DNA from: Semisulcospira habei
Taxonomy: Eukaryota; Mollusca; Gastropoda; Semisulcospiridae
Assembly (NCBI GenBank): GCA_036245525.1
Contig: BTPG01000001.1
Location: 223,718,126 to 223,782,125 of the forward strand
DNA length: 64,000 bases
Direction of reading: 5' to 3'
Numbering within the stretch: position 1 is the stretch's first letter; each line of letters starts with the position of its first letter. This document shows, in pieces, positions 10,468 through 20,849 of the stretch. Under the pieces are notes generated by a model. The model had not been told where the DNA came from, searched no databases, and saw only the letters and a program-made list of their open reading frames with translations. A program made the position numbers and the translations under genes.

Positions 10468-10549
10468 GCGGGGGGTGTTGGTGGGGGTGGGTGGTGGGTG
10501 GAGATATTGGTAAGGGGTGGGTGGTGGGGTGGGAGGGGGAGTGTTGTCA
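10468..10549 (+). repeat. G-rich tract
   Basis: Repeated GGGGTGGGTGGTGGG runs on the plus strand, with many closely spaced G3+ blocks capable of G-quadruplex formation. Confidence 0.6.
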
Positions 10550-11048
10550 ATCAAACAAACGGGAGGTGCATTCCTAGTGATTGAAAGTTCCCGTATTAGC
10601 TACAAAACATGATGGGATGAACCATAACCCACAAAGTTCCTTCTATATGAGAGCTGTCCTCGCTGTCAATGGTCTCTATCTTTTGTCTTTGACCTGATTC
10701 CGATGTTGAATTATCTCCTATTGAAAAGTCTCGCAGATCTGCCAATGCGTCAGTGGGTTCTATACGCGTCATTGATTTGTCAAACGTCATTTGTCATGAC
10801 GTAAGTTTTAGTTTTTACGTAATTTTATATTTTACGTGATATACGTTTCACTTTCGCTTCATAGGCTTGAGAAAATGGTGACAAAACTAGAAAGTCACGG
10901 TACAATTTCAGTCTTGCTATAATTTGTGTGAAAGCAGGTTGACTTCACCTAGCTACATGATATACTAAGTACACGGATGCATGCTCTTATAAAGCGCGTC
11001 GATGTGTGTGTGCGTGTTAGTGCGTGCATGCGCGCGCGCTCCAAACAT

Positions 11049-11109
11049 CTCCAAGAGGAACAGATCCTCATACGCCTAAAGGGCGCATGAGGATCTATTC
11101 CTCCTGGAG
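11049..11109. repeat. P2 hairpin (CAAGAGG…CCTCATG) inside R1
   Basis: CTCCAAGAGGAACAGATCCTCAT and its complement ATGAGGATCTATTCCTCCTGGAG flank ACGCCTAAAGGGCGC. Confidence 0.75.
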
Positions 11110-11122
11110 ATGCGCGCATGTT

Positions 11123-11124
<2 letters not shown>

Positions 11125-11189
<65 letters not shown>
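11125..11189. repeat. (GA)n microsatellite
   Basis: Uninterrupted GA repeat within repeat R1. Confidence 0.95.
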
Positions 11190-11192
<3 letters not shown>

Positions 11193-12149
11193 ACGTCATA
11201 TTTAGAGTATTGTGGCAGTGTCTGCGTGGTGACGGAGTTGCCTGTTTTACGTCACCATCACTGTCTGACTTTCTCTAGAAGTAAAGGTTTTTAAGTGTTT
11301 TAATTCTTTTCTGAAAATAATTAATTTTTACAAAAGAAGTTGAAAGGATACAAAGCTGGCTACGAACTCATCCAATGTCTTTCTCCAAACCAGCTATATG
11401 CAGAAGTTCAAGTAAATATGACAAAAATTACGGACTCTAATCTGGGTCAACCGACTTCCTATAAACGGTTGTTTATGTCTTCAATGAGACATTCAATTAC
11501 AATATGCTAGGAGGCTCTCTTAGCCACCCACTTAAGAAAGTATTTCGCCAAGTTTCAAGCCTTTTGTGTAAAGAAATATCGGAGATTTTCTTGTTTACAT
11601 ACATACGCACACATACATACGCACACACATACATACGCAGTCACATAAATACGCACATACGCACATTCGGCGCTTCGCGCGAAATGTACGTTTCAGTAGC
11701 GAGGTTAGCGTAACTAGACATGACGTAATTTTTATTTTGTTACTTCAATTCTTAGAGGTTTAGCCTGCCCGCCGTTGACATCATGTACATGCTATTAAAT
11801 TCGCCCCACCGCGACCCATCCTAAAACGACCCTTGTATATTAGTATATAAACAGAAAGTATCGGTGTTTCTCTTTTCTTATCGGTATCGTCTGCCGACCT
11901 TACTTTCCTTAGGGTATGTGCGTTCTAAATTACCAGTTAATGCGAACACAATCCACCAAAACTGACGACATATTACAGACCTCTACCAGCAACCGTCAAC
12001 AGGCACAGCTGGATGTATAACTTAATTTTTAATTGCAAATATTGCATTAACTACTGGGAATATTTCAGTGAAATTTTAAAAATACTTCAAGCTCATGAAA
12101 GACTACATTTTTGCCAAAATATGGTAATAATTGATGAGAAAATAAACAA

Positions 12150-12771
12150 ATAAACAATGTCTAAATTTTTCCTAAACACACAAACGATGGTGTGGGTCGG
12201 GCAGGACCCATACTTTTTAATGACTAGACTAGTTCTATTCACCGACGTTTCAACCAGGCAGTTGTTTTATAACGCACACATAAAATCCCATCTAGATTAC
12301 GCATCGACAGTATGGGATGGATGCAGCGATATTTCTTTAAAAAGAATAAATTCACTTCATAGACGTGCGGCAAAGCTTATCCTAAAAGATTCCCACACCC
12401 CTTTGACTACCGACGATAAACTAACAAAATTAAATATGTTGCCCCTTCGTAAGCACTTTTTATTCAATAAATGTGTATTTATGCGTAAGATCACACTTTC
12501 AAAATCACCTGGATATCTCGCTGCTCTCTTTAAGGCTCCCCACACTCCGTACCCGACACTGAGGAACGACCTGGTAGTGCCTAGGCCCCGCCTTGACATT
12601 TTTAAATCGGCCTTGTCATATTCAGCAGCCAAAGAATGGAATTTACTTCCAAAAGAAATAAAATCTATCACGACCATAAATGCTTTCAAGACAAGGCTTC
12701 ATCAGCATTTGCTACACTTTTGTTTTTAGAATGACGTGGTATTTTGAATTTGTCTATCTGATTATCTGAGT

Positions 12772-12810
<39 letters not shown>

Positions 12811-12827
12811 TTTGTTTGTTTTGGGTT

Positions 12828-12872
<45 letters not shown>

Positions 12873-13192
12873 ATGGTACACTTGTTAGTTGGTAGCGCAT
12901 GTATATCTCATTATGTGTATTAAATGTGTTTATGATGTTTTTGTATATGATCGCCATATGTACACACTGGCTGTATCCCTGCTGTCGCCTTCGAGCGGAA
13001 GCTGATCGAGGGGGGCAGCCAGTATGACTCGCCTTGTTGGGCGCTTATGGTGTGTCAGTGCGTGCGGCCGCGTGAGTATTTGTGTAAGTAGTTTAGCAAG
13101 GACAAGATGGAAGAAAGGTCTTCAGACCTAAATCTTTTTATCCTTGGAAAATAAAGATTCATTGTCATTGTCATTGTCATTGTCATTGTCAT

Positions 13193-13195
<3 letters not shown>
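12150..13195 (+). mobile_element. CR1/Jockey-like LINE, 3' end only
   Basis: The frame to the stop at 12729 matches the post-polymerase part of CR1/Jockey-type reverse transcriptases (HIKSHLDYASTVWDG, SLHRRAAKLIL, LPLRKHFLFNKCVFM, AKEWNLLP). Endonuclease and catalytic RT parts are missing, so it is 5'-truncated. A T-rich 3' UTR (12772-12865) and the GCTGTCGCCTTCGAGCGGAAGC region lead to AATAAAGATTCATTGTC and a 3' (ATTGTC)n tail at about 13157-13196. Tandem tails of this kind are typical of CR1/L2 elements. Confidence 0.85.
12772..12865. repeat. T-rich tract
   Basis: Two long T runs separated by GTTTGTTTGTTTTGGG within the LINE 3' UTR. Confidence 0.9.

Positions 13196-13230
<35 letters not shown>
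13157..13230. repeat. (ATTGTC)n followed by (TC)n
   Basis: Six-base tandem repeats forming the LINE tail pass directly into a TC microsatellite. Confidence 0.9.
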
Positions 13231-13232
<2 letters not shown>

Positions 13233-13389
13233 AAACATGTGTTGATTCAAGATTGGTACTATACAGTCTGCAAAGCAGGAACTGTAATACTAGGACAGAA
13301 TTAACTTACAAAATTGAATATATGATTACCTGTATTATTTCGTGAACAGTAGGTGTGCATTTTCTCTGGGTACCTTTGCACTGTGGGAT

Positions 13390-13402
13390 TTTTTTTTTTT
13401 TT

Positions 13403-13433
<31 letters not shown>
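13390..13433. repeat. T then G homopolymer
   Basis: About 22 T followed by about 19 G. Confidence 0.9.
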
Positions 13434-13434
<1 letters not shown>

Positions 13435-13604
13435 TGAAATAAGTGACAAGCTAGCAAAAATCGGTGCTGAGAAGGGAGAAAACTCACTAATACATCGCAA
13501 TAGGATACATATTTTTAGTATTATGTTGACGCTTCGAGTCAGGGGAACCATTCTTGCCATAATTTAGGTTTTCTCCCCTTGTGATGTGTCTTTGTTCTCT
13601 GTAC

Positions 13605-14290
13605 ACGCTGATCTTGGTGCGTGTACAGAGCTGTGGTCCTCACCACCCTGCTGTATGGTTCCGAGTCTTGGGCCCTCTACCGCAGCCAACTACGACTCCA
13701 CGAACGCTTCCACCAGCGCTGCCTGCGTACCATCCTGGGCATTCACTGGAGTGACTATGTCACCAACGTCGAGGTCCTTGAACAGGCTGAAACTGTGAGC
13801 ATCGAGGCTTTGCTGCTGCGGACACAGCTCCGCTGGGCGGGGCATGTCTCCAGGATGGAGGATCATCGCCTACCAAAGATCACCCTGTTCGGCGAGCTTG
13901 CTACTGGACACCGTGACAGAGGGGCACCAAAGAAGAGATACAAAGACTGTCTCAAGAAGTCACTTAGTGCCTGCCAAATCGACCACCACCAGTGGTCTTC
14001 GCTTGCTGCGGACCGTGACACCTGGCGCTCCACCATTTACAAGGCAGCTGTCTCCTTTGAGGACTCTCACAGAGCTAGCCTTAAGGACAAGCGGCTCAGG
14101 AGAAAAAACAGAGATGCCGCAGCTCAGAACCCTGGCCATACCTTCCCCTGCAGCCACTGCGGTCGAACCTGCTTGTCTCGGATTGGCCTCCGCAGCCACG
14201 AACAAGCCTGCAGACGTCGTGGGCAACTCCTATAAAATCTTCGTTCGCGAAGTCAAGCCAAGATGTGTCTTTGTAAGAGACGCATAAGCG
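13605..14290 (+). mobile_element. RTE-like LINE, 3' end with zinc knuckle
   Basis: The open frame to the stop at 14233-14235 matches the C-terminal part of a retrotransposon reverse transcriptase: LLYGSESWALYRSQLRLHERF, LRWAGHVSRMEDHRLPK, GAPKKRYKDCLK. It ends in a C-x2-C-x12-H-x3-C knuckle (FPCSHCGRTC…SHEQAC). The catalytic domain is absent. It is GC-richer than its surroundings and not closely related to the RTE at 16039. It lies in the gene A intron between exons 9945 and 14474, on the opposite strand. Confidence 0.82.
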
Positions 14291-14473
14291 ACGACAGACA
14301 ACAGGCGATGTAAATTGTACTCATACGCACAGAAATGACATATATGTTAAAACAACCAACAACAGACGCTTAAGTCGAACAACTCTGTGAAAAATTCGAA
14401 CTTATCCAAATGACCTATAAGTCGAACGACGGAAAACTAGAACGAAAAAAAATGTGACTATGGGTAAACTTAC

Positions 14474-14533
14474 CTGCCAAGAATAGGGTCATCAACGGTG
14501 CCGTCATACACCGTAACAAAATCGTAAGTATGT
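14474..14533 (-). CDS. gene A: CUB2 middle exon
   Basis: A 60-nt exon between GTTTCAG and GTAAGT, phase 2 in and 2 out. It encodes HTYDFVTVYDGTVDDPILGR with the split codons at each end. The D-x-V-x-V-Y-D-G strand is the hallmark of CUB domains and often contributes calcium-binding acidic residues. It joins LEFLEFQLE of the exon at 15018 without a gap. Confidence 0.85.
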
Positions 14534-15017
14534 CTGAAACGTAAAAAAAAAAAAAACATATCTGCAACACCAGAAGAACAGTATGATTTGACCTCCCATT
14601 TGACCTCAACCAATATATTTTACTCCTGATCATGGTACACAGTTGGCAGCAGACTGTAATTATTACCATATTCTATGTCCGTTCTTGTCTACCTATAACG
14701 TCGTCAGTTTTATGTTGGTCCAGTTTCATTTTTAAGCTATGTTGAAAATGTATCATTCTTTTGTCTAATTTTCTGTTCACTAAAAATAAAATCTTAACTT
14801 GTACACGTCACAATGAACGCGACAATTTAGTGTTTTGGACAAAACTGTCAGTGCCCAACGTGCGAATACCTCAAGCAAACCAGAACAGCAAACCACTCGC
14901 AAAATGCTCACATGAGTGCCCGATCCGCATATTAATTCTGACATTGTGTGACCTTAAACTTTTAGAAAGTGAAATTTACACCGATTTTATGATAATTATT
15001 ATACTAAATATACTCAC

Positions 15018-15168
15018 TCCAGCTGAAACTCGAGAAACTCCAGCACTATAGGCTGTGGCGATGTGGGTCTGATCTCCGTGATGTTGAAACAGTGGTTAGG
15101 GTACGATGAAGGATAATTTGGTGATTGAAGTGTGCCGGTGTTTGCAGTCATGATATGCTTGCATTGCG
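15018..15168 (-). CDS. gene A: CUB2 N-terminal exon
   Basis: A 151-nt exon between TTATTTTAG and GTGAGT, phase 1 in and 2 out. It encodes QCKHIMTANTGTLQSPNYPS, then SYPNHCFNITEI and VLEFLEFQLE. This is a textbook CUB start: Cys, G-x-x-x-S-P-N-Y-P, a second Cys about 27 residues on, then the L-x-F-x-x-F-x-L-E strand. It is the same length as the CUB1 start exon (26963-27113). Confidence 0.88.
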
Positions 15169-15566
15169 CTAAAATAAAAAAAAAAAAAACCTCCGACATA
15201 TAGCATTCCGTAAAATATAGTACAGCTGACGTCGCATATAACATGCTGGGACACAACAAAAGTCGGACCTAACAACACTTTTTCAGAGGTGCAGACAACA
15301 CCTTTTCTGTATAAATTACTTCGCGTAAGTTAACTTCGGATATAACGGCATGGTTGTTTCAAACGAATTAATTATGTGCACTTTCCTGATTCAGGGCAAC
15401 TCTAAACACATTCTAGTAAAAAAAAAAAATCCAACAAAATATACTGCGCTGCGCAAAACAGCGCGGCATATAAATGCCACGCCATTAAACAAATTGTCAA
15501 CAGAATATCACATTTCACAGATGTAAAATGTATAAGTTGAACACAATATATAAACTTTATACTTAC

Positions 15567-15712
15567 ATGAATCTTTCTCAAATATGGATGTGCCTGAGAC
15601 TGCGTACTGTGCACTAAATCCAGTACCGATAGAAGTGCTGGATGATATTACTTGCACAGTCATTAGGTTACTTGTCGAGTGGACAGCGGGTGGAACAGAA
15701 GAACCGGAAAAT
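15567..15712 (-). CDS. gene A: CUB1 C-terminal exon
   Basis: A 146-nt exon between TTTAACAG and GTAAGT, phase 2 in and 1 out. It encodes FSGSSVPPAVHSTSNLMTVQ, then GTGFSAQYAVSG and FEKDS. The CUB ending S-x-S-N-x-M-T-V plus GF-x-A-x-Y is clear. The normal FCG Cys is Ser. It joins the exon at 19391 through a 3.7-kb intron that now holds the RTE element, and runs directly into CUB2. Confidence 0.87.
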
Positions 15713-15926
15713 CTGTTAAATATGATAAAGTCGTTTAGTTGTGATAGAAAAAGGGGGATTTCATAATAATTTATGATTCAATGGCCTCTGTAAATGATTT
15801 GAGCATCACATTATCTTTCACCCTTTCTGTTGTTGTTGCTGCTGCTATTGTTGTTCTCGTTGTTTTGGTTTTGTTGTTGTTCTTCTTTTCGATATTTTGT
15901 TTTGTTTGTATTGTGTCTCTGTGTGT

Positions 15927-15952
15927 GTATGCGCGCGCGCGCGTGTGTGTGT
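15927..15952. repeat. short CG/TG alternating tract
   Basis: GTATGCGCGCGCGCGCGTGTGTG, alternating purine-pyrimidine and potentially Z-forming. Confidence 0.6.
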
Positions 15953-16038
15953 TATTGGGAAGCGGTAAACGAAGTACTAGTAAGATCTAGGATAGGCTTG
16001 TAATGTTAACGTGAATTCTACTCAGTACTCTACTCAGT

Positions 16039-19000
16039 CATCATCATCATCATCAGTCCCTTGCCCGAACTGGGCGTTGGGGGGACTGAAAGGCAGCAGC
16101 AACAGACAGTGCTCTCCACTGAGTTCTATTTTGGGCGGTGGCAAGCAAGTCTGGCATCTCGAGTTCGGTCCATTCTTTTATGTTTGCGACCCAACTCTTT
16201 CTCTGACGACCTCGCCGACGACTTCCTTCGAGAGTGCCTTGGAGGATAGTCTTGGACAAGGTGTTGTGTCGGGTCACGTGGCCAAACCAAGCAAGCTTGC
16301 GCCGTTTCACGGTTGCCAGAAGGGGTTCATGTGGGCCCACCAGGGAAGTGACGATGCTCCGTACATATTCGTTGGTCTTGTGCTCGCGGTACGAGATGCG
16401 GAGCAACTTCCTCAGGCACTTGTTCTCAAAGGCCTGGATTTTCTTTTCTGAGTCTGCAAGCAGTGTCCAAGTCTCACAGCCGTAGAGTAGAATAGACACT
16501 ACGAGGGACTTGTAAAGCCTGTACTTGATGGTGAAGCTGATGGAGTTACTTCGCCATATCCTGTCCAGCCTGGCCATTGCGGATGTTGCTGTACCTATCC
16601 TGATACGGATCTCTGCTATGCAACTACCGTCTTTGGACAGGGTGGCTCCCAAGTACTTGAAGCTATTGACCTCTTCTAGCTTCTGGCCGTTCATGTGAAT
16701 GTTGCTGCTGCTGTCGCTTGTGGTGTTGATCATCACTTTGCTTTTATCCGTACTGATCTCCATGCCATAAGACCCTGCGCTACTTGAAAGTTTGTCTGTC
16801 AGGTTTTGGAGCTCACTATTGCTGCCTGCCATGAGGTCAATGTCGTCTGCGAATCGAAGATTGCACAGGGATCTGCCACCAATAGAGATTGAAGTATGGT
16901 GGTCGTGGAGGGTTTCCTGCATGATCTTCTCCAGGAATATGTTGAAAAGGACAGGAGAGAGCAGGCATCCTTGACGGACACCGATCGTCGTCCTGAAGAA
17001 CTCGCTTGACTGATTGTTAAGTAGAACCGCGCTGCAGGCGTTCTTGTAAAGCGCTTCTATCATTTGGATCAGTCCCTCCTCTATGTTGAACGATCTCATG
17101 ACTTGCCAGAGTCCGTCGTGCCAGACGCGATCAAATGCTTTCCTGAAATCAATGAAGTTGTGGTAGAGTTCGCGCTGATGCTGCAGATGTTTCTCGATCA
17201 GGACGCGGCAGTTGAAAATCTGCTCTACAGTGCTTCTTCCAACTCTGAAGTCAGCCTGTTCTTCTGCCAGCAGTTCCTCGGCGAAAGTTTTGAGGCGGTT
17301 GAGAATGATTCTAAGCATTACTTTGCTAGGGTGACTTATCAGACTGATAGTTCTGTAGTTCTGGCACTGTTTCAAGTTTCCTTTCTTGGGGAGCGGGATC
17401 ACTAGAGACTGTGTCCATTCTACTGGCCATTTCTTTTGCTCCCAGATCTTTTGACAGAGTGTAGTGAGGACCTTCGTTGTTACTTCTCCTCCATGTTTCA
17501 ACAGTTCAGCAGGTACGTTGTCTACACCTGGAGACTTTCCTCCCTTCAGGCCGCGTACGGCTGCTTCCACCTCTTCAGCTAACACTGGCAGGTCTTCAGC
17601 CTTCCTGGCCCCAGCCTGGTTGTTTTGGAGGATGCTGGTGTCTGGCTCAGCCTTGTAGTTATACAAGTCTCGGCAGTACTCAGTCCATCTGTTTAGTACA
17701 GCAGTGTTTTCCGTAAGGAGTTGGCCGCTGCTGTCTTCGATGACTGTGGCTGTTCGCTGTTGAGTCTTGGTGAGGGTCCTTAGCGTTTCATAAGCCTTCT
17801 TGCTGTTGCCGTTTGCCATGCCCTCTTCCACGCTACAACACTGGTCTTCAATCCAATCTTCTTTGGTTTCTTTCATCCTCTTCCTGATCTTCTTGTTGAC
17901 AAGTCTGTACTTGTTTGCTGATGTGAGGTCTTGGCCTCTCTTTTTCTTCCAGGCTCTCCTCTCATCACAGAGATCGAGGATGTCATCGGTGACCCAGGGC
18001 TGTTTGCGCTTCCTCTGCTTCCCCAGCACTTCTTCTGCTGTAGAAAGTAACACCTCTTTTATATTTCCAGCAAGGGTGTCTACGTCACAGTCCAAAGTAG
18101 CCAAGGCTGCAAATCTGCCTCCCACCTGGGCTTGGAAGAGCTCTTCTACTTCCGGGTCTTTTAGCTTCTGGAGGTCGAATCTGATGCGAGGGCTCTTGCT
18201 ATCTCGTTTCAATGCCAGCTTCAACTTGAGGCTAGTAAGGACGAGGTTGTGGTCGCTGCCAATATCAGCGCCAGGAAAGGACCTCGTTTGTGCTTTGTTA
18301 ATGCTGGATTTGAATCGTCGAGGCAGCAAGATGAAGTCAATCTGGTTATGGACCAGGCCTCCTGGCGATTGCCATGTCACTGTTCTTGACTTCTTGTGTG
18401 GATGGAGGGTATTAGCAACGGTGAGACGGTGACTCTGTGCGAACTCTAAAAGTCGCAGGCCTCTGTCGTTTGTTTCTCCAAGGCCAAACTTGCCAGCTGT
18501 TCCTGCCCATTGTTGGTAGGCGTCAGGGCCGATCTTTGCATTCCAGTCACCGAGGACAGTCAGAATGTCTTTCTTAGGTGTTTTCTTGATGATGTTGTCC
18601 AGTTGTTCGTAAAATTCTTCTAATTCTTCATCATCATGATCTGCTGTTGGAGCGTATACTTGAATGATAGTGATGTTGTGCGGTCGGGCGGAGATGCGGA
18701 TGGAGATTAGTCTGCTTGACACGGGGGTGCAGCTGATGACAGTTCCAGCCACCTCTTTCCTTACGATAAAAGCTACGCCATGTTCGTGCTTGGTTTCTTT
18801 TCCGCTGAACCAGATTTTATGGCCTTCATCTGTTGTTGTTTCTCCGAAGCCTGTCCATCGAACTTCTGCAAGTCCTACAATGTCCCAGCGATAGCGCTTC
18901 AACTCGTGGGTGAGTTCCTTCACTTTGCCGCACTGGTAGAGTGTGCGAACGTTCCAAGTTCCGATAGTTATTCCTTGCGTGGGCAGCTTGATGGTGGGTT

Positions 19001-19372
19001 TGGTTCCAGTAACACACTTGTCGCCCCCACCCTGGAGACCTCCAATGGGGTGCGCGGTCGTTGGTGATCCGGGCCCCGACCGATCCGGCATGTTATTCTT
19101 ATTCTGTTGCTTGTCCATCAGTCCTTTCAATGGGCTTAGGCGAACTTGGCGGCGCCCGTCTCCTCTCCAAGTATTTCAACTGACTGAGAAACGCGTCAGC
19201 CCCTCACAACGTTTCGCCCGCCAGCAGAAGCGGTTACCGGGGTGTGGCTAGGTAAAGGACCTGGAGCCAGCTGTGAGAGTTGAGTGCCATGTGAAGACCA
19301 GTGCTCCCGCCTGCCCCAAGAGGCGCTGCTGGCAGAAAAGTCAAAGGTACTACTTCTCCATGAACACTCTAC
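16039..19372 (-). mobile_element. full-length RTE-type LINE with target duplication
   Basis: ACTCTACTCAGT flanks the element at 16027-16038 and 19373-19384. The minus-strand element has a ~240-nt 5' UTR (19131-19372), one 1025-codon ORF and almost no 3' UTR: the TGA stop runs directly into a (TGA)n tail at 16039-16055. The right-hand target duplication starts immediately after the GTAAGT donor of the CUB1 middle exon. An intact ORF and exact duplication point to a recent insertion. Confidence 0.9.
16053..19130 (-). CDS. RTE LINE endonuclease/reverse transcriptase
   Basis: This 1025-residue protein copies the element by target-primed reverse transcription. An apurinic-type endonuclease domain occupies about residues 53-300: GTWNVRTL (57-64), AEVRWTGFG, QVYAPTAD, GDWNAKIG (194-201), QIDFILLP (263-270) and GSDHNLVLT (291-299). 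Reverse transcriptase follows at about 520-860: IPLPKKGN, FIDFRKAFDRVWHD with the first catalytic Asp, GVRQGCLLSPVLFNIF and the catalytic RFADD (759-763). The C-terminus has LLYGCETW, KLAWFGHVTRH and a basic GSRRRGRQRKSW. There is no frameshift or premature stop and all catalytic residues seen are present. M5 and M14 are alternative starts. Such proteins are often mislabelled 'craniofacial development protein 2-like'. Confidence 0.93.
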   Translation of the reverse strand: MKGLMDKQQNKNNMPDRSGPGSPTTAHPIGGLQGGGDKCVTGTKPTIKLPTQGITIGTWNVRTLYQCGKVKELTHELKRYRWDIVGLAEVRWTGFGETTTDEGHKIWFSGKETKHEHGVAFIVRKEVAGTVISCTPVSSRLISIRISARPHNITIIQVYAPTADHDDEELEEFYEQLDNIIKKTPKKDILTVLGDWNAKIGPDAYQQWAGTAGKFGLGETNDRGLRLLEFAQSHRLTVANTLHPHKKSRTVTWQSPGGLVHNQIDFILLPRRFKSSINKAQTRSFPGADIGSDHNLVLTSLKLKLALKRDSKSPRIRFDLQKLKDPEVEELFQAQVGGRFAALATLDCDVDTLAGNIKEVLLSTAEEVLGKQRKRKQPWVTDDILDLCDERRAWKKKRGQDLTSANKYRLVNKKIRKRMKETKEDWIEDQCCSVEEGMANGNSKKAYETLRTLTKTQQRTATVIEDSSGQLLTENTAVLNRWTEYCRDLYNYKAEPDTSILQNNQAGARKAEDLPVLAEEVEAAVRGLKGGKSPGVDNVPAELLKHGGEVTTKVLTTLCQKIWEQKKWPVEWTQSLVIPLPKKGNLKQCQNYRTISLISHPSKVMLRIILNRLKTFAEELLAEEQADFRVGRSTVEQIFNCRVLIEKHLQHQRELYHNFIDFRKAFDRVWHDGLWQVMRSFNIEEGLIQMIEALYKNACSAVLLNNQSSEFFRTTIGVRQGCLLSPVLFNIFLEKIMQETLHDHHTSISIGGRSLCNLRFADDIDLMAGSNSELQNLTDKLSSSAGSYGMEISTDKSKVMINTTSDSSSNIHMNGQKLEEVNSFKYLGATLSKDGSCIAEIRIRIGTATSAMARLDRIWRSNSISFTIKYRLYKSLVVSILLYGCETWTLLADSEKKIQAFENKCLRKLLRISYREHKTNEYVRSIVTSLVGPHEPLLATVKRRKLAWFGHVTRHNTLSKTILQGTLEGSRRRGRQRKSWVANIKEWTELEMPDLLATAQNRTQWRALSVAAAFQSPQRPVRARD

Positions 19373-19390
19373 ACTCTACTCAGTACTTAC

Positions 19391-19444
19391 CGACCAAGTT
19401 GAGTGTCTCCAATACATCCATCATAGACAATGACAGTGTTGGAC
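19391..19444 (-). CDS. gene A: CUB1 middle exon
   Basis: A 54-nt exon between a T-rich tract ending CAG and a GTAAGT donor, phase 2 in and 2 out. It encodes SNTVIVYDGCIGDTQLGR, equivalent to the CUB2 middle exon. The RTE insertion begins six nucleotides into the following intron, leaving the donor intact. Confidence 0.83.
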
Positions 19445-19449
19445 CTGAA

Positions 19450-20680
19450 AAAAAAAAATAAAAAGAGCATTTATTACGTAGATTTCGTCAGCGGGTTCTT
19501 TTTACACAAAGCATTAATTAATGATGCAGTCGATTTCGAATAAAGATCTGTTTCGTATAAGAAGATGTGCAGTCGACGGGCAGTTCACAAAAAAAAATCC
19601 TCCAACATAAACTACTCTCGCTTTTTTGTTCTTTTTGATATAATTTAAATGAGACTGTTAGCATTTCCATTTCAATAATCATAATTTATTAAAACAAATA
19701 GCTGCTGTCCATCGGGAAAATACCCGCGAACTTCTGTAACCCTCGGTTCAAGCTTGATTTGCGTATTTGGGTTTTCGTTTTCATTTTTCTTCTAATGCGT
19801 AGTGCCAAATGTCTAGATCGCTGCAAACAAAGCCCCCTCCGTGCTTTTCGATTTTCGGCCCCTGGAAGCAAGGTATAGCGTCGGGGAGGCCTTTTGTATC
19901 AGGTTGACGGTTCCAAACAAAAAGTTGGAACCCCCCCTCCCCCAACCCAACCCCTCCCCCAAAGCGAAGTACCTAATCGGCTCCTGGCAATAAACGTCAG
20001 CGAGGTGTCAGCAGTTTATATAACTAATTTTTTTCATCCCTATGTCACGCGACCAATCCATTTAGCGCAAACTGTACCACATGACCGAGCTGCAAAAACT
20101 TTTGTAGCGACTAATTGCGGACTTTTTCTATTTGACGCGTTTTTGACTCTCGAGTACCAGCTTTGTTCGACAAAAAGAGCAAAACACACGCCAAACATCA
20201 TAGCCTCCTCGCATTGTTCGTAAAAATACGCAATCTATAGTTGTTTTAACTTCGACAACATCCAGCTTTGAACAATATTTTCCGTTGAAACGCACTAGAC
20301 TAAAAGTAGAGCAAGTCTTCCTCGGACTCGAAAATGGCGCACACAGGTCACTGTCTCAAGATCGTCGCTTCAATGCCGAATATTAAATTCTGAACTATCT
20401 TTTTTAGTGACAGAGCATTGGAAAAACACGTACTCACTGTTAAATCGCATTACTCTGACAATAATTATGTAGACAGTGAGATTCGAAAAGCGATTTCCAA
20501 AAGTCAAATTGAAATTGAGAAGCTGCCAGCAAGAGCGGTGTTTGCGTATGCTTGGGACCCCTTGAAACTGCAGGGGCTCGCTCAGAACATGTATATGTCA
20601 GCTATAGGAGATGCCACAGACGTTCGAAGTTTGATAAACTTGTCTAATTTTACGCAATTAGCGGAGGAATGAAAACCATC
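19450..20680. other. gene A intron, no recognised repeat
   Basis: AT-rich intron. A C-rich patch lies at 19930-19960. An 84-codon plus-strand frame (20418-20672, ending SLINLSNFTQLAEE) follows a TTTTTTTAG but shows no known domain and is not supported further. Confidence 0.4.
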
Positions 20681-20682
20681 TA

Positions 20683-20846
20683 CGTTATTGGTAGCTGGGG
20701 TTTGCTGCACGGACTCTTGTAAGGCCTTCGGGAGGTCAAAGTAACCATTGTACCCCTCAAGCCCTCGGCCTTCGGGGTACACTGGTTACTTTGACCTCCC
20801 GAAGGCCTACAAGGGTCCGTGTAGCAAACCCCTGCTACCAATAACT
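20683..20846. repeat. 164-bp palindrome
   Basis: GTTATTGGTAGCTGGGGTTTGCT and GGCCTTCGGGAGGTCAAAGT on the left are mirrored by their complements on the right around CCCTCAAGCCCTCGGCC. Single copy in the window. Confidence 0.75.
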
Positions 20847-20849
20847 GAT

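Larger units (their letters stand above)
10598..11835. repeat. dispersed repeat R1, long copy
   Basis: It begins near GATGGGATGAACCATAACCCACAAAGT and ends near GCCCCACCGCGACCCATCCTAAAA. It shares blocks with 27524-28035 (first part), 26341-26915 (last part) and 30170-31290 (most). It carries a P2 hairpin, a (GA)n tract and a (CATACGCA)n tract. No intact protein is visible; it could be a non-autonomous or decayed transposon. Confidence 0.6.

Noticed and set aside
13586..14287. Second frames over the LINE end at 13.6-14.3 kb
   Set aside because: Shadows of the reverse-transcriptase C-terminal frame, which alone has the zinc knuckle and family motifs.
20418..20672. 84-codon plus-strand frame after a TTTTTTTAG
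   Set aside because: No domain, no partner exons and no similarity that I can name.
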